Positions 1 to 12,100 of a stretch of 64,000 nucleotides of DNA are shown here, in pieces. The notes under the pieces are model-generated. The model ran no database searches. It saw only the letters and a program-made list of their open reading frames with translations, and was not told the origin of the DNA. Each line of letters begins with the position of its first letter. The stretch's first letter is position 1. The stretch spans positions 1,736,001 through 1,800,000 of the forward strand of contig OU612073.1 in assembly GCA_914767715.1 (NCBI GenBank), given 5' to 3'. Position numbers and translations under genes: made by a program. This stretch comes from Membranipora membranacea (taxonomy: Eukaryota > Bryozoa > Gymnolaemata > Cheilostomatida > Membraniporidae).

Positions 1-2803
1 CAGGTCTGCTGTCAAACTGAATGTGAAGCCTCCAGAAAATACTATGGAGAGACACTCTCCAGAAGGGTCCACAGAACTTCCTAGGTCTCTGTCTGCTGAT
101 CAACTTTTTGCAGGTCAGAGACAACATAATTGCTATTGTTTTGGTCCACAGTCTGGAGGCTTACCAAAACTTACTAGATCTAACCATAGCGGAGAACCTG
201 TAATTCAATGAATAGTTAGCAAAGTTTCATTCGCATTCCAGAAGGTGACATTATATCAAAGTCAGCCATGACTTCTCATAGCTCTATCCCTTATTGCTAA
301 TCATCAGATGCGATCAATTTGAGTGTGTGGCAGTATTGATTAATAAATTAGTAAATTAAATGGTCATCACAAACAAATAGTTTTGTTCTCCAATAATACA
401 GGTACAGATATGGACTCTATCATTACTCAGAGCCTTGATACTGCACAGCCTAAATCTGAAAAAGAAATTGAACATTACACTTCAGATGAACCTGCGAGCC
501 TTCAATCCTACAATGATAAACTTAATAACATAGCGAATGAAATTGAAAAGTAAGTTTTCATCCAGCTTTCAAATGCATGAAACGGTAACACAGCATTGGA
601 AAAAGCCCAATGATCCTTAGTGGTCAATTGACGAAACCATGCCCTGGTTTTCCAGGCGGTGGCAGGAATTATCTTATCGTGCCCAATTCCTTGTGTTTTA
701 TGGCAACATCGAATAAATGATAATTTCACCACTCTGGCTTCACCATGACAAAACCATTCATTACTATTTTAACCAGACAGAGCCATCCACAACATGCTGG
801 GAATATAGGATGCATTGCAGATGCCACGATATAGACCACTCACAATTGTTGGCGTAGTTATGATCCTACTTATTTTCTTTAAAGGCAATGTGAGATACTT
901 GGTGTAAAGGAGGCACTCTGCGTTCTCACATCAAATCCATATGAGATCTTAGTCATGGCTTCAAATGCCTCTATTCTGAATACCACCATTCAGCAAATAA
1001 CTGAGTGCAGTGAATTTAAGATACTGACTGAAGATAGCGGACCGCTATTCACCAAACACAGGACCGGTCCAAAGATATCTGCAGATCTGAAAGTTGTCTT
1101 AGAAATATGGGATACAGAAACTAATGAGTACCACCCAAGGAGACAAACAGCTTGTGAGCTGATCCTTGTCGGGAGAAATCACAGCATGAAACAGTCAGAC
1201 TCAAGAGGTAGTCTATATGTAACAGTACCTGCTCATCTTATTCTTGATGATGATGAATGTACTGAGCTCGCGGCCGGTAGACAGAGTATAGATGATGTTA
1301 GATTCGCTGTTGGTGGACGTAGCAATAAAAGTCGTCTCTATCTTGAGATACAGGACACATCAGAGCAGTTTGACCTTGTAAATCGACCACTAATCTGCTA
1401 TCGACATTGGACTGACCAACGGAGGTCAACAGGCACTAAAAATTTCATGACGGACCTTGCATTGCTTGAAATCTCACCCATGATTGCTGAAAGACTCTTT
1501 GACTCACTGTCATCGTTGGAAGCAAGTGTAACCCATCCCCATACACCAAAAAAGATAAAGCAAATGATGACTGAACACAGAGAGTTTCATCACCTAGAAT
1601 CGAGCTGGATCTCAATATCCATAGAGAAGATCTTTCCTCAGTTTGAGGTTCATGATTTGGGTGAAATGTACAGGAGAGAAGTTCGGGTGATGTGTAAAGG
1701 GATGATCGGCTACATGCACAAGATCATCTACCGTCAGATCGGGAGCGGAAGGCGTTACACCCATCATATAACTTTTATCAGAGAGGATAAAGGGTAAGAC
1801 TGTCTCATATTCTGTGCACCTCAAAGCAGAAATTACAACTGCTAGGTCGCCATATAATAATATCATGTTCTTTCTAAAGCTTTCTGTAGGGGAGATAAAC
1901 CCTGAATGCACTCCATGGACACCCAAAAACTCTAGCATTTTGGAGCACACAAGGTCCCTTTGGTTCCCTTAGTCTGATTACGCGCTATACAATGGTAATG
2001 TTAGGTATAGGTGTCCTATGTCCTTTAACAATGATTGTACCCACTGATATATACATTGAACCCTGAACTAGCATATGGCAATATATGTATAATTGCTGGA
2101 AACAATTTCTCATCTTTGATTGGTCCAAAAGTTCAGTAATGCTACAGCCGACCCCTTGTAAACATTTGTCAAATAGCTTGCCTTAGTTTTCAAAGCTCAT
2201 TTCTGGGACGTCAGTCAATGCATAACGATAAAGCCGCCAGAATTTTGGCTACATCCAATTACTGACACAAAGTTATATACTGATGTAATTTCTCCACAAA
2301 TGGCCATACTGTAGATTTTACCACTAATCCATATCAATGATTGTACCTTTTGTAGTCGACTGATCGAAGGAGACTGTGGTTCAATAGTCTATGTCACATC
2401 CAAGAATAGCAACCGTCTAACTAGAATCCCTTTTGCTATGTTTATTGGAGAGTTCGCCGGGGCACATAAGCTGTACTGTGATGTGTATCAGGCTATCCTG
2501 CTGCCACATGCTATAGCTGATCTACAAGAGGACTACCCTGGTCATGTCAGCGGACTTTACCAGTATGCACATGATAAACATCAGATTGCTAATTCTCCAT
2601 TTAGAGATATCATCACCCAACTTGATAGTCGTGTCGACCCGCCTGGTCGCACCGTATCACCCTCACCCATCGACCATGTAGACACCGAGAGGGCTTCTGT
2701 TATTGGGTTGAGGTTCAGAGCAGAAGGCCAGTCTCTTAGGATTCCCCTAAATCCAACAGATGAGAAAAAAAGGGATAACAATAGAGATGGTGCAGTGGTC
2801 TAG
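1..2803 (+). CDS. PA-clan (chymotrypsin-fold) protease-like protein with Cys nucleophile, copy 1 (5' end outside window)
   Basis: Readable exons are about 2-113, 402-549, 885-1793 and 2356-2803, and their phases match at every junction. The large third exon carries VPAHLIL with the candidate catalytic His (codon 1234) and FMTDLALLEI with the candidate Asp (codon 1453). The last exon carries GDCGSIVYV with Cys (codon 2375) where trypsins have GDSGG. Spacing and the hydrophobic strands around these motifs fit a double beta-barrel. The protein would cleave peptides, but substrate and cell location are unknown; I see no signal peptide in the part present. The tail after the barrel is polar and ends at the stop at 2801. 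It is a tandem paralogue of the gene at 6155-16267, with the same intron positions and phases for the shared exons. The first exons lie left of the window. Motif reading is direct; protease function is inference. Confidence 0.72.
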
Positions 2804-3081
2804 TCTAGTCTGTCAGCCCAACAGACATCGGGTCAGGAAACAAAATGATTTCTCGGCTTGACATTAGGTCGTGCGGAGAGCTGAGTCTTATAAGTAGTTG
2901 GATTTGAGTTCAGAGCATACTGAGTGTTTGGATTCTGTCATCTGATGACTGGAAAGTTTTCCAAATTGTACACAAGTACACAAGTACACAAGTACACATA
3001 CTAGTGTTATTATGAATTAATGATATTTTACATTACTTTTATTTTTATGACTTCTCCCTCACATCAGTCCTACTTTACTGG

Positions 3082-3087
3082 AATAAA
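3082..3087 (+). promoter_or_regulatory. Candidate polyadenylation signal of protease-like copy 1
   Basis: An AATAAA hexamer lies about 280 nt after the stop codon at 2801-2803. It is the first good signal downstream; no transcript supports it here. Confidence 0.35.
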
Positions 3088-4466
3088 GATGGTCTAATAT
3101 CTTTCTTTCTCTACAGAAGCAAGTTATATCCATCACTACTATGACCCTGCTGCTTGACAGTCAAAAAACCAATTGCACGGTCATTAGCTGCCAATACACG
3201 ATCACATCTTCAGTGGTGGCAACGAGTACTCTGTGGTTGGGTTGCCCTCGGTTTCACAGTCATAGTGATTTCATTAAATTTGGATGATTCCCTCCCTCAT
3301 TTTTCACCATGCCTTCATAAAATGATTAGAGGAGGATTTGACTGATCCTCATTCTCCAGCCTAGTAAGACGGGGATGGGATGTGATTATCTCTGTTTCCA
3401 GGTGTACTTACAATTTGATGGAAATGACCAAGTACCAAATATTATTATCCGTCATTGTTATTATTACCAATGTTCAGCCGACACTGCTAGCAACATCAAC
3501 AACAAAACTTCATAATCGATGTTCCCCTCTTCCATTTCGTCCTTCAAATTATGCACAAAATGACTACATGAGCAGCTCTGTTTCACTGTTTAGGAAATTT
3601 TTTCCAGTCATATTTTCTTTGTTTTGCTTTTTGAGTTATGCATTCATACCCAGAAGTAGGATAACTCCCAACTTTGTGTATTATCATGTATCATCTACAG
3701 CAGCCATGCTCAACCTCAGCCAAATCGGCCATTTCGGCCAAACTGGTCATATTGTTCAACCAAATGCACCATTACATCAGAATAATGTTGAGAGACATTT
3801 TCACATCTTGTTAAAAAGTAAAATATATAAAGGAAATTCTGCAGTATTTGGTCACAACAGATTTATCAGGAAGCACACATAGAAAAGTTCAATTGTTGCT
3901 CTATTGTAGTAAAAGGGGTATATTCATTGGAAGGTAAGCAGGTAAACAAAGGAAAGGAAAACCTAAACTTGCCATAATAGCCCAAATATACTATTGACTA
4001 TATTTATGTTTATCATTACCAGGTGATATTGGTAGGATCATGAAGGAATTATACTGGTACTACCGTTTTCATTGAGAAATTTCTATATTTGACAATGTTC
4101 AGAGCTCATCAACAAATTTGAATCCGAAACATGTGAGCCATTCTTCAGCACTATGGCCTGCCTCAAAACATACCTCCCCACCGATATGGGCAAGGCTTGA
4201 AAACATTGCCTTGCTTTCTTTATTGTGCCAAAACCAAGCATACCAACGGTTTGAAATATAGATTATATTATATTATTTAATATGGCATTTAAATTGATTG
4301 CAGCGGGGCTAAGGATTTGACTTTGTGAGGTTTCACTGTCAACAAGGTCATGGTGTCCGATCTTAAATATTATCTGCTTTAAAATGTTCATGTTGCTCTG
4401 TGATGATCATTAAAATTAGAATTTTGACAAAACTTGCTTGCACAAAAACTCTTCTCATTATCCTAT

Positions 4467-4929
4467 AGACAGTTTTCTGAGCTCTTATTTATGCCTCAAT
4501 TCGGAGTTGTCCTCTCTCCAGTTTGGTACTTTTAACCAACGCCGCATAGGAAAAACCTGCTGAAAGAGGGTTACCTTGAAAATTGCTTATGTTAGAATAA
4601 AAATGAGTTTTGATTCAGAGTCTGCCCCATCGAAAACCCTGTGAGACAGGGTTTCCAAATCATTGGAGGCTTGAATGTTGTTAAATCTTAATTTTAGTGA
4701 CGAAACTCATGAAAAAATTCTGCCAAATTGTCCGCAAAGCAGGCAGAAAATGCTATAATTGACTATGCTGCAGATTCTGAATCAAAAATAATTTTTATCC
4801 TATTATAAGCGGTTATCAATATAACCCTCTTTTCAGCACGTTTTTCCTATGCGGCGTGGGTTAAAAGTACCAAACTGGAGAGAGGACAACTCCGAATTGA
4901 GGCCTAAATCAGAGCTCAGGAAACTGTCT
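4467..4929. mobile_element. Foldback / MITE-like element with ~155-bp terminal inverted repeats
   Basis: The left arm starts agacagttttctgagctc and the right arm ends gagctcaggaaactgtct. The arms stay complementary for about 155 bp, including shared blocks such as attcggagttgtcctctctc on the left and its complement on the right. The roughly 150-bp centre has no coding frame, so the element is non-autonomous. I see no convincing target-site duplication. The same core motif (ttcggagttg facing caactccgaa) recurs as small palindromes at 7395-7440 and 52573-52630. Confidence 0.7.
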
Positions 4930-6154
4930 TTTCACAGACAATCTACCAAAATCACATATTTTCTTGACTGTAAATCCTCAACTTCTCTGCAAGCAGTTAA
5001 TTCAAGCTCTGGTTCCTACCTCCTAGGACTCCCATGTGATCTTTTCAATCACTACACAAATTTGCTGACGGCCATTTACCAACCTCCGCAATAAGTTCAC
5101 TGAGTTCAGTTCAAAGTATCAAACACGGAAGGGATCGATAGAATTGGATATCCCTGTAATTCAATTGTGACTCTAAGATTCATTTGGCCGATCGCTTGTT
5201 AGATTTTCCCAAATAGGGCTGGAATGCCTAAAGACCACCTCTGTTTCAAAAAATTTCTGGGGAGGCCCAATACCACCTTGCGCCTGGTCCTACCACTTTA
5301 AAACCCACAGATACAGGCCAGGATATTCCCCATTCTTATCTGTATGTCAAGTAAAATTTGCCAAAAAAGTAATGTGGCCAATTAGTATATTGCCAAACAA
5401 AATCTGGCCGAATCCGAAAAAAGGTTGGTCATGCAAGATCTACAGCAGGGGTCAACCTTCCTCTTGATTTTACCACAATAATATCTCAGTTCTTTTTGTG
5501 GCCAAATGTTACTCTTAGTAATCCAGGAAATGAAATATTCTTGGTGGCTTCCTTTTAGCTGTGATGTGATGTACAATCAAACAGCGGCAGATAACCAAAC
5601 CATCCTCAAGAATGATTCTACAATTCCAGACCAATATATAAATTTTTTTTTCCATTTTCGGTTGTACTAACCAATATGGGAACGATGACCTGCAACCAAC
5701 AAGCTGTAACTCAACCTAAAAGGTCTGATTTGGTTTTATCTTCATTACCGGTATTTATTGAGGTTTCCTGAAAAGTACATTATAAAAAAAAGAGATTAAC
5801 AACTTTTTTCTTTAAAGAATCTATGTAACAACTAATAACTATCTGACAGATTTGGTGTGGCTTGCTGGTCCGCTTGTGTCAGCGATTTTCCCTCTCAGCT
5901 CTCTATGAGATACGCCTCCTTCTCAATGTTCTAATGCTCAAACAATGGATGAGATAACTACCAAAAGATAACTGCACTGTTTCATAAACCAGTAGGGTAT
6001 TTTCCAGCTGTAAGGATTTTCCAAATTCCAAGTTGGAAATTTGATGATGCATGGGAACGGGGAACTTTGTACAATAGATTAAATTGTTGATTAGGTAGTT
6101 AGTTGTAATTTTCAGTTAGCTAGCAGCACCGCTGGTGTATCCAACAGCATAACC

Positions 6155-9100
6155 ATGTCCTTCTCTTACGGACCCGATTACACGCTGGTAAGCCTTCAAA
6201 AACAAAAGTGTTATGTTTCATACATTTAGCAGTGGCAAATAAACAAGAAAATAAACAGAAAATATAGTGCTTTGATACTTGAATTGAGAGGGTAGAAATG
6301 TTTGATATATTGCTGGTAGGTTAAAAGGCAGAAAATTGAATTAGCTATGACATGTGTACTTAGCACTCCTGTATTAAAATTGATATCACTCTCATATATA
6401 CTTGATGCTTTGCGGTACCGCTATCTTTTTGGCATGAGTTAGGAGTTAAATACAATCAGAGGAACCTCTACAACTCAGGTACCCTATAGAATTTTGCATT
6501 ACTTGAATGCCATTTTTATTGGCAGTTGGAAGAATCACCATTTTTCTTCCAAAGACCTGAAGATTCGACCAAAGACTCAAATGAGTCTCAACTCGGGAAC
6601 TCATTACCAAAAGTCATCCCTCAGCTAAAAATCAGTCAGCCTGATAAACCACATCGTTTCGTAGAAGCTTGGACACAACAGGTATGTTTTCCAGGAATCA
6701 GAACCATTATTGAAGACAGATTCTCAATCAGCATAAATCTGGGAAGGATCAACATGTAATTCCTGCTTTTGTAATCAAATTAAATGTATCTAAATATTGT
6801 CCTGAAGCGTTTGTACTACAAAAAATATTTTGTCAAAAAGTTTTGAAATTAGTATGATGATGTATCATCCTGAATGGCCAATCAGTTAGACCCAAAGGAC
6901 CTCTAACAAGGAGGCTGTAGTACAACACCGCCCATACCAATCTATTGTGAAGTTTCAGCGTGGAAACAGATGTAGTTTCCTAGGCAAACCAAGAGGTGAC
7001 AATTCAGTTAGCACATGGAATCAATGAGCATGAAAATTCAAATGGATGCGTATAGTGATTGATAGATGCTTGTCTATACTTACTACTTGTAGACATTGGA
7101 TAATGGAGGCCCACAATCAGAGCCTCATAATGAAGAAACCAACTCATTGGAACCTCCCGGTGTGTCTGCATATTTCTCGCCATCAGTCGTTGACAGAGAG
7201 TGTAAGAAAGGATTACCTACATTGTATGACAAAGGATATGTAAGTACGCCATACAAAAATACCAACTAGAACTGATAAGATCAGAGACCACCGAAAAGGA
7301 GCAAAACTATTCGGCTCAGTTGGACAGATCGTAGCTTAGTTCACTCATGGTTCACTGGTCAGAGTGATTACATATACGATTCATTTGTCTGTATTCGGAG
7401 TTGCTCCCCTGTCCATTGGAGGAAAAACAACTCCGAATTTAGGCCAATGGATCAATATTGATCTAGAGCATGGGTGGGCAACCTTTTTCTAAAAATATTC
7501 CACATTTTACACAGGCTCAACACAATTAGGCACAACATATCTTTCAGGTAAAAAATCGGAACCGGAGTAACAACTATGTACAAACTAAAACAGATTTATT
7601 TGTAAAAGCTGTGGTATGTTGCAAGGAACTTCAGCTCAACAGAAATACTAATTTAAAAAATCTTGTGAAGTTTTGCATGTGTATGGAAAAGGGCAGGGTG
7701 GGTGTGGGAGGGGTGCTGGCACTCCTCCGCAACGGGGAAGTTTTTTGCCAATGCTTGTAAAATTAGATGCAATCTGGAACATTTCAGCGATAAAGCAGGA
7801 GCATTTGTAACATGAAAACTTGTTGATACTCATCTGCATTTCTTGTTCAAGGTGACAGATTTGCTAAAAAAACTAATTACTATGATATTAACAAAATTTT
7901 TTATTCGAATTTCCAAAGGTCACCGTTCTGGGTTATTTTGAAAATAAAGTACTTGAAAGTTAAGATGATTATGTCTAGGAACGGCTTTGGAAGCTACATG
8001 CTTAATGCTGAATGGCCACTATTTTGAAATATATTGTGCCTACATACTTGAATATCAAGATTACAAAATGCGAGATGGGAATCGAAATTAATGTGTAATA
8101 TATATCTTTTCAGGCATAAAGCCACAATCAGCCCGCAAAATATTGTTCATTAGGCTGCACTGGAAAATAGACCAGGTTGCCGACAGCTGATCTAGAGGTA
8201 TGCAGGACTTTTACTTCCACCCAAAAGGAATTAGCGGTGTAAAATTCTAAAATCCGACAATATCTCACAAACACAACTATGTCTGAGAATTAAACCCACA
8301 GCTTTTTTTGCAGCCCATTAGGTAATTGTTACTGAGACATAATTCATCTCATGTCATGATAAATGCTGCCTGGTAAAAAAAGAACTGTGGCTAGCTTTTA
8401 ACGAATAGGAATATCTATGATTGGTGTTACACGTCACAAATACAACGACACAACAAATTATACAAGCGATTTGGTCTAGATAAAAAATTATGACTTATGA
8501 CAGGCCGTACATGGGCAGCTACTATAAGAGAACTGAATAATAGTATAATCTGTGACAAGTTTGCATGAATGAATGAAAATAATTAAGAAATCATAGCAAT
8601 AGCTGCTGTTATTTAAACTCACATGGGAGAAGTGTAAAGCAGATTACATGACAATTATTTTATATGATAACTCCTAGGAGCACAGAGTTTAACAATGGGT
8701 ATATCCAGGGGCGTATATTCTAAAAGATTTCACTCACTGACTTTTTAGAGATGAGCATAATGATCGGGCGCAGCACGATCCACACGCCGTAGGCGTGGCG
8801 GGGAGGGGCGCTTTAGCGCCCTCTCACCACGGAAATTTTTGCATATCGGTAGCAAAATAGTGCAAGCAGAGAGGTATTTCAATAGCTCACTGAGCTGTTG
8901 GGTACTTGCAGAAAACAACTCAATAGCAGTAGAAGATTACAGTAAAAATTCTCCAGTTATAAAGCACCCATTTGGAAAAAAACCTGACGATGTTGGGACT
9001 CAAACCCACAACACTTTTACTAAACAGGGAGTTGAAGGCAGACACTCTACACACTGAGCTAATCAGCCTGACTTCAAACACTGTGCTTTATATGCAATTT

Positions 9101-12100
9101 ATAGGTGAGGAATTACAGTAGTAAGCTACACCCAGTCCCCATGACTTGCACACAGTAATCACGGATTGCTAATATACGCCACTGCGGTATATCGGGCCCT
9201 CTTTAGTGATTAGCCTTTGAACCTTGGAAATTTCTATCAAAGCAGATGGCTTTGAACCATTGATAATACTATTAAAGCAGATTTTAAACGCTTTGCCCGG
9301 GCACTAAGGCTTATATGATTTGCTCAGGTATGACTGTTCTTTTAGATATTAGCCTTTGAACCATAGAAATTTCTATTTGAGCAAATTTTAACCATCGACA
9401 TTTCTATTGAAGCAGATTTTACACATTTTGCCCAGGCACTTAGGCTTTATTAAGTTGCACTGATGATTGATTGAGGATTGCACATAGACAAAACATTTTT
9501 ATGCAATATCATAGACATAGACAAAACTATGTCTATGGGATTGAATAAAAATGGCTAGAAAAAGCCAAAAAACCTGTGCTGGCTGTTGCAAGTTTTCTAT
9601 GTCATAGCATCACCTGCTGTTTTTCATACTACTCCCAAAGAGAAGATCCGGTAACTGTAAATTGCTGAACAGGCTGAACATGCTGAACAGCTGAACAAAA
9701 TTTCTCAGACTACTATTTATGCACAAGCCTGGACAACTCCATATATTTTACTGGATACTTATTTTAAGTTTGCTATTGCCTTTGTTTCTTTCAATTATTT
9801 TATCCACAGTAAGTTTTTTTTGGTATTTACACTTAGTGAATGGATGGTAGGAACCCCAACCCCCCTTCCCAAACACAGCTTGTCAAGACTGGCTAGATGA
9901 AAGGATTGCACTGTGCTGGATAATATTTCTGGTTTCCTAAAATTTCCAGATTCCAGGCTTCATTCGCTTGCCCTCATTGATATGAATTCATGGATCAGTG
10001 GTAAAACACATAGCGTGGCTATTTGTGACAATATGTCATCAGTATAAGGCTTAGTGTCAGGACATAAATGAACTTAAAAATCTTGCAGCTTATACATTCC
10101 GCATGATTGGAGTTCCAGTAACAACCTTAAAAAACTCAGGCAAGCGCTGCTTGACCAAGGTTTACGAGGGTCAGCTATAACAGATTCTGAACTTGTGGAC
10201 AAATTAAAGATGAGAATTGCTGTCCAGCAACCATACATGAATAGCCATACGCCTGCTCAGGGTTAGATATGTACATGTAATATATATCATTGATTGCTCT
10301 AAAACGAATATATTAGGTGCCAGCAGGAACTTAGTGACTCATTATTCTCACTAAATCATTTGGCTAGGAGGAATGTGTTTGAGAAGGTATAGTCAGCCAC
10401 AGAAAAAAATACAAAAAATAATTCTAGTCTGAGAAATTCTGTTCAGCTGTTCAGTCTGTTCAGCCTGTTCAGCAATTTACAGTTACCGGAGAAGATCAGG
10501 TATGAATCTAGTTATCTTGACAAAAATTGAGGATGGATAGGCAAAACTGTAGGTGTTTATTGTGTGCAAAAATAGGGCTCAGCTGCCACATAAGTTGTCA
10601 GAAGTCCCCTATGAGAACTGCTTCATGGGCATTGCCATAATACCACCTCAAACTTCGTTTTCGGTGGGATAACTAGAATATTATACTGCAAGTTCCAGGA
10701 TGATGGAGTAAAAGAGCTTGTTCAGTATTCGTCTCAGTGGTCAGAGTTCCAACCATCTTGAGAAAGCGGCACGCTGCAATAAAACTCGGTTTGATTTAGA
10801 GTACAAGCACTGAGGCTCACTTAACCTGAAGGTTTTCAGGTTACTAGGAATATCCGGCTAACGATGACAGAACGGTCCCATCAGTATCAGTTCAAACACT
10901 GTTTATATTACAATCATTTCTTTCATTATTTAAGGAGAGATTACAACAGGCCTCCCGCCAGTCAGCTCTATCAACTGATACTGGTATTGAGCTTGGGAGT
11001 GAAGGAGACACTGCTAGTCTATACAATTGTGACATCATAAGTGTGCATGGAGAGGTAGGAATATCAAGTTCGTGTTGTGAGACTTATCACTTCAGAGTAA
11101 CAGTGCACTGCACTGAAATGATTTTTCCTAGAGAGGAAAATGTATTCGCAGGAGAAAAAATTTGCCTATTTGCAGATGCTTTACATAGAATATGACTTCA
11201 GCTGTCCAAAATAAAGAACTGGCTCCCTCTGAAAAGCTAAAATAAACTCTAGTTAAAATTTACTCGTCTAGGATAAGAATATTGAATTGCTTTGATGATC
11301 CCTGTTTGAATACATCCATGAGGATGATTATAGTACGATAGGGATGCCCTAGGCATATTCCTAACCGGGCATGGAGTCGGTTATAGAGATGACTAGATGT
11401 GTCCCGGGAACTAATTCTAACTTAATTTTCATGTATCTTTTTGGCTTACAGTGCTTATTGGGTTTTGAGAGATAAATTAGGACACCACTTCAGAAACCGA
11501 AACTGTTTTGAGTTCACACTATAATCATGAGGCTGAGGCGCATAAGATGAACAGTGAGCAAGATAGGGTTATGCTCACCTCCATTAACAGCATGGGTAGT
11601 GACTCTCAAATCCTTTTTGTTCAGGACCCATTCCCTTACGTCAGCAGTTTGACTGCCAGGTATGAGGACAACAAAGATGACAAAAGAGAACCTGTGACCA
11701 ATGTACCGAATACAACAAAACCAGTTGTCACTAACGCAATTGTTATTGACGCGGAAGTAAGTGAGATAGGGTGTTACATAAGTTATTGAGCACAAAATAG
11801 CTATGACTTGACTTGACTGAAGTAATATTTTACCAGCTGAAATAAACAGGCATAAATATTTTGCCTGATAGGCCAGTATGCTTCCTCAAATGTTTTTTAC
11901 TGACTTGATTACGGGTCAGTTTTGGTTTAGAGGATTCGATTGTGTCAATATTTTGTTTGTGGAGTAACTGTCACGAGTGTATGATTCACGATTTTTATCG
12001 TTTACTTGGCCACACTGTAAATGCATCCCCTCACATCAGGAGTTCAATCTAAGATAAGGAGTTTGATTAAATTTGTCTATGTGATGACTGCACTTCCTCG

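Larger units (their letters stand above)
2804..6154. other. Intergenic interval between the two protease-like paralogues
   Basis: I find no supportable gene here. It holds the 3' UTR of copy 1, a short (acacaagt) direct repeat near 2970-2998, and the foldback element at 4467-4929. A 166-codon frame at 3382-3882 opens on GTG, has no recognisable domain or splice context, and is treated as chance. The promoter of copy 2 should lie in the last few hundred bases. Confidence 0.5.

Noticed and set aside
508-732. Minus-strand 74-codon frame in the intron of protease-like copy 1
   Set aside because: Overlaps the end of a supported exon and intron, non-ATG start, no domain.
3382-3882. 166-codon open frame on the plus strand
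   Set aside because: Opens on GTG, has low-complexity hydrophobic and Ser-rich sequence, no recognisable domain, and no splice partners; likely chance.
10089-10261. Candidate fourth exon of the copy 2 protease-like gene
   Set aside because: Good borders but entry phase 2 and exit phase 1 do not fit the flanking phase-0 exons, which join cleanly without it; kept only as part of the inverted-repeat finding.
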